DNA from: Pseudomonadota bacterium
Lineage (GTDB): Bacteria > Pseudomonadota > Gammaproteobacteria > Xanthomonadales > Rhodanobacteraceae
Length of the DNA: 9,888 nucleotides
Direction: 5' to 3'
NCBI GenBank assembly: GCA_018241165.1
Contig: JAFEEK010000464.1
Location: 1-9,888, forward strand
Shown here: piece by piece, positions 1 through 7,200 of the stretch
Layout of the letters: every line of letters starts with the position of its first letter
Numbering within the stretch: the first letter of the stretch is position 1
Position numbers and translations under genes: made by a program
Notes under the pieces: generated by a model
Database searches by the model: none
What the model saw: the letters and a program-made list of their open reading frames with translations, nothing else
What the model was told of the DNA's origin: nothing

Positions 1-787
1 CGGCATCGGCGTGGGCAACGATTTCGGCCATCTGAACGAGAGTTACTTCAACGTCTCGCAAGGCTGGCGTCCGGTGCGCTACTTCGACGTCGGCTCGCCA
101 TTCGGCGGCACCAATTCCGGGCCGCTGAACGATCCGAGCCCGACGCATGTACTCAACTACGAACTCGGTGTGCACGGCACACCGCTGCACGGCCTGTTCT
201 ACGATGTCAGCGTGTTCCAGGTGAACGTCAAGGATCGCATCGAGTCGCAGTCCATCGGCGGTTCTTCGCTGGGCAACTCGATCAACGTCAACACCGGCGA
301 TACGCGCAGCCGCGGTTTCGAGGGCGAAGTGTCCTACGACTTTTTGCAGGCGCGCGACCTGCATACCTCGCAGAATCTGGCCGTGTTTGCGAACCTGACC
401 CTGCTCGACGCCAAGTTCACGCGCTCCAACGATCCGACCAAGATCGGCAACACGCCGGCGTTCTCGCCCAAGTACCTGGCGCGCGCCGGCATCACCTATC
501 GCGAAGACAAGCATCTGAAGGTTGCGCTGTCCGCGGTTTCGGTCGCCAGCCAGTATTGGTCGGACGGAAACGCGATCGCAGGCGCGCCATTCCTGACGCC
601 GGCGAAGGTGCCGTCGTACACCGTGGCCGATCTTTCCGCCGACTACTGGGTGCTGCCGCAACTGCGTCTGCTCGGCGGCGTGTCGAACCTCACCGACAAG
701 CGCTACTACTCGCGCGTGTTTTTCTCCGGCGGCATCGATCCGGCGCCGGGGCGGATGGTGTACGCGGGGTTCGCCTACGAGTTCTGA
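1..787 (+). CDS. TonB-dependent outer-membrane receptor, C-terminal part (5' end outside window)
   Basis: This is the last ~261 codons of an outer-membrane receptor that takes up an iron chelate or similar ligand using TonB energy. The frame is open through the left edge (first whole codon at base 2), so the plug domain and TonB box are not visible. What can be seen is beta-barrel sequence: alternating aromatic/polar strands, the family-typical segment 'NTGDTRSRGFEGEVSYDF' about residue 98 of the visible part, a late 'GGVSNLTDKRYYSR' motif, and a C-terminus ending '...YAGFAYEF'. The final Phe is the expected signal for BAM-dependent insertion of barrel proteins. The sequence resembles the FecA-like/siderophore branch, but the ligand cannot be decided from the barrel end alone. 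It is separated from the downstream kinase operon by a hairpin and about 110 bp, so co-transcription is unlikely. Family assignment is firm; substrate is unknown. Confidence 0.92.
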   Translation, partial: GIGVGNDFGHLNESYFNVSQGWRPVRYFDVGSPFGGTNSGPLNDPSPTHVLNYELGVHGTPLHGLFYDVSVFQVNVKDRIESQSIGGSSLGNSINVNTGDTRSRGFEGEVSYDFLQARDLHTSQNLAVFANLTLLDAKFTRSNDPTKIGNTPAFSPKYLARAGITYREDKHLKVALSAVSVASQYWSDGNAIAGAPFLTPAKVPSYTVADLSADYWVLPQLRLLGGVSNLTDKRYYSRVFFSGGIDPAPGRMVYAGFAYEF

Positions 788-808
788 GCAAGAGCGCATC
801 CCCCTCAA

Positions 809-832
809 TCCCCCTTCGCAGGCGAAGGGGGA
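809..832 (+). terminator. Long GC-rich hairpin after the receptor gene; probable terminator
   Basis: A perfect 11-bp inverted repeat, TCCCCCTTCGC (809-819) and GCGAAGGGGGA (822-832), is separated by only AG, so the real loop is probably CAGG. It begins 22 nt after the receptor stop codon. The downstream T run is weak (AAGTTTGCT), so this is an imperfect intrinsic terminator. It could instead be a dispersed palindromic (REP-like) element or an mRNA 3'-end stabiliser. A short CCCCCT run just before it (800-805) could compete for pairing. Confidence 0.6.
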
Positions 833-839
833 AGTTTGC

Positions 840-866
840 TTGGCGTAGGCGCCTACCGGCTATGCT
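840..866 (+). promoter_or_regulatory. Candidate promoter of the kinase-regulator-rlmM operon with an embedded palindrome
   Basis: A -10-like TATGCT lies at 861-866, 31 nt before the kinase start codon. The best -35 candidate is TTGGCG at 840-845, which gives a short 15-bp spacer. Most of that spacer is a perfect 12-bp palindrome, GTAGGCGCCTAC (845-856), a plausible operator. The -10 itself sits in a second inverted repeat, GGCTA-TGC-TAGCC (858-870). The -10 element resembles those at 7216 and 8003. Assigned by eye only. Confidence 0.35.
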
Positions 867-896
867 AGCCATCAGTCTCGCTCCCGATTCCCGCGC

Positions 897-2324
897 ATGA
901 AACCCCTGCGTCCGCAATTGCGCGGACTGATCTTCAAGCTCACCGTGTTCTACGTGCTGCTGTCGCTGCCATGCCTCGCGCTGGTCGAGACGGGATTGCT
1001 CACGTTCGAATTCAACAGCTTCATGGCCGGCGTGGAGCGCGGCTCGCTGGTCGCAGCAACACGCATTGCTGCGAACGATCTCGGCCAGCGATGGGAGCAA
1101 ACAGTCTCTGCGCCGGGCAATCTCGACCTGTGGAGCGAGGCGCTGGTGCTGCGCCTGCAACGCCCGCACGGCGATTTGCTCGCGCAGGATTCCTACATCC
1201 TCACCGAACTCTCATCCGCTCCGTTATCCGCAACCGTATTCGCGCCGGATGGCCGCGTGCTCGCCAGCGCGCCGAAGTCCGGCATCGCACCCGACAACGT
1301 TGCCTGGCACGATCAGGTCGCTCAAGCGGACAGCCTGGTTCGCGTAGCGGATTCTCCCTACCGCGTGCGCCGCGTGTTGATGCCCATACATGCCGATGCT
1401 GGCGCACTCGACGGCTATCTGCTCGTGGAACTGCGCCTGCCGGTGCCGTGGCATCGCCTGCTGTTCGACACCACGCTGGAATGGCCGATCGTGCTCGGCT
1501 ACCTGCTCGTGTTCGGCCTGGCATCGTCGTTCTTCCTCGTCGCCTGGGTCACGCGCCGGCTCAACCGCGTCGCGCGCGCGGCCACGGCGTGGAGCCATGG
1601 CGACTTCTCCGATCGCATCGGCGACACCTCGCGCGACGAGCTCGGGCGCCTGTCCGCCCTGCTCGACGACATGGCGCTGCAGCTCAAGGACCTGCTGCGC
1701 TCGCGCGCGCAGCTTGCCGCACTGAGCGAACGCCAGCGCCTGGCGCGCGACCTGCACGACACGGTCAAGCAACAAGCTTTCGCGCTAAACCTGCAACTGG
1801 CGACCCTGCGCCGCCAGCTTGGCGAGCATCCGGAAAGCGGACGCGTGGAACAGGCGCAGGCGCTGAGCCAGCAGATCCAGCGCGAGCTCGTGCAATTGCT
1901 CGATGAACTGCGCGCCGGCGATGCCGAACTGCCGTTCGTCGAACGCCTGCGCGCGCGTGCGCAAGCCTGGTCGCAGACCAGCGGAATAGCACTGGAATTG
2001 CAACTCGGCGATGTTTTCGTGTCGCCACCGGATGTCGCAGACAACCTGCTGCGTATCGTCGATGAAGCGCTGGCTAACGTACTGCGCCATAGCGGTGCAA
2101 CCCAGGTGATGGTAAGCCTGCATTGCGACGCTGCCGATGCGCGGCTGGTCGTGGCCGACAACGGTCGCGGCGCGGATGCGCCATTGCGCCCGGGCATGGG
2201 CCTTGCGAACATGCGCGAGCGCGCGCAGGCGCTGCCGCAGGGCCGCTTCGCATTCGACAGTGCGGCTGCACACGGCACCAACATCCGAATCGCATTTTCC
2301 ATCGCCAAGGAAACGTCCGCATGA
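897..2324 (+). CDS. Membrane sensor histidine kinase, HisKA_3 (NarX/LuxR-partner) type
   Basis: This 475-residue inner-membrane kinase senses a signal and phosphorylates the response regulator encoded next to it. A first membrane segment lies at about residues 10-33, a periplasmic sensor loop of about 160 residues follows, a second membrane segment at about 194-218, then a HAMP linker (about 219-272). The HisKA_3 dimerisation/phosphoacceptor box 'RLARDLHDTVKQQ' places the phosphorylated His at 287. The HATPase domain shows an N box 'DEALANVLRHSG' (Asn394), a G1 box 'VADNGRGAD' (from 419) and a G2 box 'GMGLANMRER' (from 433). ATG 897 is the only reasonable start, because the frame is closed by TAG at 846 and no other ATG, GTG or TTG lies between; no clear Shine-Dalgarno precedes it. 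The periplasmic domain is not recognised, so the stimulus is unknown. The stop overlaps the regulator start by four bases (ATGA). Confidence 0.95.
   Translation: MKPLRPQLRGLIFKLTVFYVLLSLPCLALVETGLLTFEFNSFMAGVERGSLVAATRIAANDLGQRWEQTVSAPGNLDLWSEALVLRLQRPHGDLLAQDSYILTELSSAPLSATVFAPDGRVLASAPKSGIAPDNVAWHDQVAQADSLVRVADSPYRVRRVLMPIHADAGALDGYLLVELRLPVPWHRLLFDTTLEWPIVLGYLLVFGLASSFFLVAWVTRRLNRVARAATAWSHGDFSDRIGDTSRDELGRLSALLDDMALQLKDLLRSRAQLAALSERQRLARDLHDTVKQQAFALNLQLATLRRQLGEHPESGRVEQAQALSQQIQRELVQLLDELRAGDAELPFVERLRARAQAWSQTSGIALELQLGDVFVSPPDVADNLLRIVDEALANVLRHSGATQVMVSLHCDAADARLVVADNGRGADAPLRPGMGLANMRERAQALPQGRFAFDSAAAHGTNIRIAFSIAKETSA
2307..2313 (+). promoter_or_regulatory. Ribosome binding site of the response regulator
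   Basis: AAGGAAA lies inside the end of the kinase gene, 7 nt before ATG 2321. It fixes the start of the regulator at 2321, although the frame remains open further upstream, and fits translational coupling through the ATGA overlap. Confidence 0.7.
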
Positions 2325-2974
2325 ACGCATCGCCCATTCGCGTTGTCATCGCCGACGATCATGTGCTCGTGCGCCAGGGCATCCGCGCCTTTCTCGACAC
2401 CCAGGCGGACCTGGCCATCGTCGCCGAAGCCGAAGATGCCGACAGCGCCGTATCCGCCTGCGCCGCGCACAAACCCGATGTCGCCCTGATCGACCTCGTA
2501 ATGCCCGGCGGCGGCATCGCCGCGATTCGTGAAATCCGCACTGCCAGCCCGGCAACGAAATCGATTCTGCTCACATCCTTCGACGACGCGCGCGACATCC
2601 TCGCCGCGGTGCAGGCCGGCGCGTTGTCGTGTTTGCTCAAGGACATCGACGCCGACGGTCTCGCCGACGCCATTCGCAAGACCGCACAGGGCGAAGCGGT
2701 GCTGCATCCGCGCGTGGCGGGCTATCTCGTCGACGCCGTGCGCCAGGGCAAATCCGCGCCGGGCGGCGAAGCGATCGCTTCGCTCAGCGAACGCGAACGC
2801 GAAGTGCTGGCGCTGATCGCCGAAGGATCGAGCAACCAGCGCATCGCCGATCAACTGGGGATTTCCGAAAAAACCGTCAAGACCCATGTCGGCAACATGC
2901 TCGCCAAGCTCGGCCTCGGCGATCGCACGCAGGCGGCGGTGTTTGCGTGGAAAAGTGGAATGAAAAAATCGTGA
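2321..2974 (+). CDS. NarL/FixJ-family DNA-binding response regulator
   Basis: This 217-residue cytoplasmic transcription factor is the cognate partner of the preceding histidine kinase. The receiver domain (about residues 5-120) has the acidic pair Asp12-Asp13 ('VVIADDH'), the phosphoacceptor Asp58 ('VALIDLVMP'), Thr85 ('LLTSFDD') and the conserved Lys107 ('LLKD'). The C-terminal LuxR-type helix-turn-helix (about 152-212) begins 'LSEREREVLALIAEG', and its recognition helix region reads 'ISEKTVKTHVGNML'. All residues needed for phosphorylation and DNA binding are present, so it should be functional. The loop after the phosphorylation site reads 'MPGGGIAAI', without the more usual 'MDG'; this probably matters little. 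The start is chosen from the AAGGAAA ribosome site and the four-base overlap with the kinase. Target genes are unknown; its own promoter and the neighbouring receptor are natural candidates, but this is inference. Confidence 0.95.
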   Translation: MNASPIRVVIADDHVLVRQGIRAFLDTQADLAIVAEAEDADSAVSACAAHKPDVALIDLVMPGGGIAAIREIRTASPATKSILLTSFDDARDILAAVQAGALSCLLKDIDADGLADAIRKTAQGEAVLHPRVAGYLVDAVRQGKSAPGGEAIASLSEREREVLALIAEGSSNQRIADQLGISEKTVKTHVGNMLAKLGLGDRTQAAVFAWKSGMKKS

Positions 2975-3981
2975 TGCCTGCATTGCTGCTCTACTGCCGC
3001 GCCGGCTTCGAGAACGAATGCGCGCAGGAAATCGCCGATCGAACCGGCGCGCAAACCGAATGTGGCGACGGCTTTGTCGTCTGCGCCAGCGCACAGCATG
3101 TCAGTTGGCGCGAGCCGATCTTCGCGCGCCAATGCCTGGTCGCGTTCGCGCATCTTTCCGGCCTGCCGCGCAACGACAGGCTCACGCCGATACTCGGCGC
3201 GCTGCGCGAGCGCGATGAGAAATTCCGCGACGTGTGGACGGAAGCGCCCGACAGCGACGCCGGCAAGCAGCTCGCACCGCTGTGCAAGAGCTTCGGCAAT
3301 GCGCTGGTCGGCGCAATGAAAAAGGCGCAATGGCTCGACGCACACGCGCCACGTCGTTTGCATGTGTTTTTTCCACAAGGCGACGAAGTATATTTGTGCG
3401 CAGCCGATCCGGATTCCTGCGCGCCGTGGCCGCAGGGCATACCGCGCCTGAAATTTCCGCGCGAGGCGCCGAGCCGCTCCACGCTCAAGCTCGAAGAAGC
3501 GTTCCTGACCTTGCTCGACGACGGCGAGCGCGCGCGCTGGCTCAAGGCCGGCATGACCGCGGTCGATCTGGGCGCTGCGCCGGGCGGCTGGACGTATCAA
3601 CTCATGCGTCGTTCGATCCGCGTCGTCGCCGTCGACAACGGACCGATGGATCGCGCCCTGCTGGATTCGGGCCTCGTCCAGCATCGGCGCGAGGATGGCT
3701 TCCGCTTTCGTCCGCAAAAAGCCGTGGACTGGCTGGTCTGCGACATGGTCGAGCAGCCGCGCCGCGTCGCCGAACTGATCGCGCAGTGGCTGCAACAAGG
3801 CTGGTGCCGACACGCGATCTTCAACCTCAAGCTGCCGATGAAAAAACGCTTCGACGAAGCGCAAGCCTGCCTCGCGCGCGTACGCGCGGTCGCGGGCGAC
3901 GTGCGCGCCAAGCAGCTCTATCACGACCGCGAGGAAATCACGGTTTTCGCAGCTTCCGCGCGGGCGCGGCAAGCGCCTTGA
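2974..3981 (+). CDS. rlmM: 23S rRNA 2'-O-ribose methyltransferase RlmM (C2498)
   Basis: RlmM uses S-adenosylmethionine to methylate the ribose 2'-OH of C2498 (E. coli numbering) in 23S rRNA. The 335-residue product opens with the family signature 'LLLYCRAGFENECAQEI' and has a central THUMP-like RNA-binding region. A Rossmann methyltransferase domain follows, with the SAM motif 'VDLGAAPGGWTYQ' (197-209) and then 'VDNGPMDRALLDSG', 'REDGFRFRP', 'CDMVEQP' (Asp257), 'FNLKLPMKKR' (Lys286) and 'YHDREEIT' (316-323). These match the conserved K-D-K-E-type active-site pattern of this class. E. coli RlmM is longer (366 residues as I recall); the shortening appears to lie in the N-terminal/THUMP half. 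ATG 2974 overlaps the regulator stop by one base (TGATG); GTG 2971, one codon earlier, is also possible. Only a weak GGAA (2957-2960) precedes it, so translational coupling is likely. Finding rlmM behind a two-component system is unusual to my knowledge. Confidence 0.95.
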   Translation: MPALLLYCRAGFENECAQEIADRTGAQTECGDGFVVCASAQHVSWREPIFARQCLVAFAHLSGLPRNDRLTPILGALRERDEKFRDVWTEAPDSDAGKQLAPLCKSFGNALVGAMKKAQWLDAHAPRRLHVFFPQGDEVYLCAADPDSCAPWPQGIPRLKFPREAPSRSTLKLEEAFLTLLDDGERARWLKAGMTAVDLGAAPGGWTYQLMRRSIRVVAVDNGPMDRALLDSGLVQHRREDGFRFRPQKAVDWLVCDMVEQPRRVAELIAQWLQQGWCRHAIFNLKLPMKKRFDEAQACLARVRAVAGDVRAKQLYHDREEITVFAASARARQAP

Positions 3982-4008
3982 CCTGGCGCATGGCGCAGCC
4001 AGGGTTTT
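3982..4008 (+). terminator. Probable intrinsic terminator of the kinase-regulator-rlmM operon
   Basis: Directly after the rlmM stop, CCTGGC (3982-3987) and GCCAGG (3998-4003) form a 6-bp GC-rich stem with a 10-nt loop, followed by GTTTTCGTT (4004-4012). The loop is large but contains GCGC/GCAT elements that could pair partly. Position and the T run support termination; the short stem keeps confidence moderate. Confidence 0.55.
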
Positions 4009-4207
4009 CGTTGTAGAGTCGGCCCGCAACCGATTCATGGCACGCGGCACGGCGCCGCGCGACGATACTCGTTATCGCTGGGGATTCCGGTTGTCCAATC
4101 AGGCGCCATGCGGCGAAATCTGCCGGCGTGTTTGCGTGCGACACGAAAGTGTCAAACGCGACGCCTAGCATGCGCGCCTTGCCGGTCAATCCGTTTCGGG
4201 GAGTGTC
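4009..4207 (+). other. Non-coding spacer upstream of the secreted nuclease
   Basis: This spacer between the rlmM terminator and the nuclease start shows no convincing gene. Short open frames here have no family resemblance. Visible structure: a small hairpin GACAC-GAAA-GTGTC at 4140-4153, and a repeat of its AGTGTC arm at 4202-4207 directly before the start codon. A TAGAGT at 4014-4019 could be a -10 box but has no good -35. No promoter can be assigned confidently. Confidence 0.4.
4198..4203 (+). promoter_or_regulatory. Ribosome binding site of the secreted nuclease
   Basis: GGGGAG ends 4 nt before ATG 4208. The following N-terminus is a clean signal peptide, which supports this start over any upstream alternative. 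Confidence 0.6.
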
Positions 4208-7200
4208 ATGTCTGGAAAATTTCTTACCCGTGTGCTCAGCCTCGCACTGCTGGCCGTTGCAGGCAGCGCGCAGGCCCAGGTTGTCATCAGTCAGGTTTAC
4301 GGCGGTGCTGGATGCACGTCAGCGAGCTGTGCAACCTACGATCGCGACTACATTGAACTGTTCAACAAGGGTTCCAGTTCGATCACGCTGAATGGCTACT
4401 CCGTTCAATACCACTCCAAATCCACTTCAGGAGCCTGGTCCGTTTCGGCGTTGCCGGCCAGCGTCACCATTCCGGCCGGCGCCTACTACCTGATCGCGGA
4501 GAGCAGCTCCGCCGCTGGCAATTATGTCAATGTACTGCCAACACCCGATCTTGATGTAACGACGAGTCCGATCAGCATGAGCGCCACGGATGGCGTCGTG
4601 GCACTCGTAAACAGCGCTACGGCGCTGACTTGCCTGAGCGTCAGCGCGTGCGGCACCGATCCGACCGTGATCGATCTGGTCGGATTCGGCACCGCGGCAA
4701 TCTATCGCGGCAGCGGCGCCGCACCGGCACCGAGCAAGACGACAGCCGACCTGCGCGCCACCAATGGCTGCACGGATTCCGACAACAACAACGCGGACTT
4801 CACGGCCGGCACGCCATCGCCGCGAAATTCGGGCACCGCGACGAATGTTTGTGGCGGCGGTGGCGGCTCGACGAATCCCGGCGGTTCCGGCAACGCGGCT
4901 CCGGCTTCCGTGCCGAACGATGGCACCACCACGACCCTGCTTACCGTGACGCCGACGCCCGGCACCAATCCGACCAGCGCCAGCTACACGGTGACGGCCG
5001 ACTTGTCGTCGATTGGCGGTTCGGCAACGCAGATGATGTACGACGACGGCGCGACCGGCGGCGACGTCACCGCCAATGACGGTATTTTCTCGTACACCGC
5101 GACGGTCGCCACCACGACCAGCCCCGGTTCCAAGTCGCTGCCGGTGACGATCACCGACGATCAGGCCCGCGTCGGCAACACAAACATTGCGTTGACGGTG
5201 ACGGCCGTTCCCACCGCGGCCACGATCATGCAGATTCAGGGGCACGGCGTCGCCTCGCCGATGAATGGCCAGTTGGTTTCGACGTCGGGCGTTGTCACCA
5301 TCGTCGGGCCGAAAGGCTTCTTCATGCAGGACCCAACCGGCGATGGCGATCCGACCACGTCCGATGGCATCTACGTCTTCACATCGAGCGCGCCGAGCGT
5401 TTCCGTCGGCAACGCGGTGCTCGTCGCCGCCAAGGTGCAGGAATACAGCGGCTCGACCGAATTGACTGCTCCGGCGGTTACCGTGACCAATCCGACCGCA
5501 CCGGTCATGCCGCAAGCCTATGTACTCGACGCCAATCCGCCAACCAGCGACCCGACCACCGGCCCTTGCGTGGGCACGGGTTCGACGATCAATCTGCCGG
5601 CAGATGGCTATCAGGCCAGCAACTTCGCCTGCCTCGACGGCATGCTGGTGAAAATGAACGACGCCGTGGTGACTGGCGCGACCTTCGGCGGCAAGATCGT
5701 TCCCACCGATCCGGTTGGCTCCGACGCCGTGCATACCGGCCTGCCGAACGGATTCTATGCCACGCTCGCCAGCCAGCCGCGTCCCTTCCGCGGCCCCGGC
5801 GCGCTGTATCCGGGTCTGGGCGGCACCATTCCGGTGTGGAACGGCGAGCCGCAAGTCATCGAGGTCTACTTCAAGGGCCTGGGATTTGCACCGGGCACCG
5901 ATGTTGCACCGTACGACAACGATACGACCGACTTCGTCTACCACGCCGGCACGCGCTTCTCGGTCACGGGCGTGATCCAGGGTTACCAGCCCTCGGGCGC
6001 GACTTCGCCGATCTACGAGCTTTACCCGGCGAGCATGACGACGAACCTGCGTGCGACGCCGGCCGACGAAGTGCAGCCGGTATCCGATCCGGTCGACGGT
6101 ACGCTGACCTTCGGCACGCAGAACCTGCTGCACATGTTCAACGACGTGCTTGACGGCAGTGCTGACACCGGCAACTGTCCGTCGGCACCCGCACTCGGCG
6201 GCTCGGACTGGTGCCCGACCACGGCGCAATACCAGGCGCGCCTGACGAAATGGGCGCGCCAGGTCTGCAGCGTTCTGAAAGCGCCCGTGGTGCTGGATGT
6301 CGAGGAGATCGAAAGCCTTGCGGTGGCGCACGACCTCGCCGCCAAGATCGCCGACAATACCTCGACCGGCCATGTGGGCTGCGGCGTGACGTACCAGACC
6401 TACGTAATTCCGGGCAACGATGTCGGCGGCATCAACATCGGCATCCTGGTGCGCAGCGATGTTGCGGTGGACTCGGTCACGCAGTTGTACAAGGGCACCA
6501 CGACTTCGTATTGCTCCAGCGGCACCTCGTGCCTGCTCAACGACCGTCCGCCGGTGCTGATGCAGGCAACCTGGAACGGCTACAAGTTCGCCTTGCTGGC
6601 CATCTACGGGCGTTCGCTCAGTGGCATCGACACCAAGCCCTATGTCGGCCCGAAGCGTGCGCAGCAAGCGGCGCAGATCGCATCCATCGCCGATGCCTGG
6701 CAGAACGGATTGACTCTGACCGGTGCGGGCAATGCGCAGCAGGCTGCCGACGGCACGATTACCACTGGCTCGTTCGATGTTGTTGGCGATGCCAGCGTAC
6801 CGCTGGTCGTGGCCGGCGATTTCAACGCCTACGAGTTCAGCGACGGCTATGCCGATGTCACCGGCCTCATCACCGGCAATGCGGTGCAAAGCGACAACAA
6901 GTACTGGCCAAGCCCCTACACCGCGCCGAATCCGACCCTGGTCGACAGCGGCATCAGGGCGAACCCGAGCCTGCGCTACTCGTTCAACTACGATGGACTG
7001 GCGCAGGAGATCGACCACATCGTGCTGACGCGGCGCGCGTGGCAGGATTTCGTGCGCGTCGAAAATGCGCATGGCAACTCCGACACCTCGGAAGCGAGCA
7101 ATGTGATCCTCGACGCCGGCACGCCGGCGCGCGCGGGCGATCACGATGGTCAGGTGATGACGCTGACGATCGACCGCATCTTCGCCGACGGCTTCGGCCA

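Noticed and set aside
845..856. The palindrome as a classical NarL heptamer pair
   Set aside because: The 7-2-7 NarL arrangement needs TAC at the left and GTA at the right end; here the order is reversed (GTA...TAC), so only a generic operator can be suggested.
2123..2320. N-terminal extension of the response regulator to 283 residues
   Set aside because: The extra 66 residues overlap the kinase ATPase domain and are Arg-rich; the AAGGAAA site and ATGA overlap support the start at 2321.
2629..2973. Upstream extension of rlmM to 450 residues
   Set aside because: The extension lies over the regulator's DNA-binding domain in another frame, while the RlmM family N-terminus 'LLLYCRAGFE' begins right after ATG 2974.
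1499..3094. A 531-codon open frame on the - strand across the kinase, regulator and rlmM
   Set aside because: It crosses three confidently identified genes, is Arg/Ser-rich and shows no family motif, so it is a composition artefact.
2851..4050. A 399-codon open frame on the - strand opposite rlmM
   Set aside because: RlmM on the + strand is unmistakable and the antisense product has no domain.
4108..4391. Short + strand open frames (82-87 codons) around the nuclease start
   Set aside because: They run out of frame through the signal peptide and lamin-tail coding region and have no homology signal or ribosome site.
4427..7144. A 905-codon open frame on the - strand opposite the nuclease gene
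   Set aside because: It is Arg/Gly/Ala-rich low-complexity sequence with no recognisable domain, and it mirrors a well-supported secreted nuclease. Long antisense frames are expected in GC-rich coding DNA.
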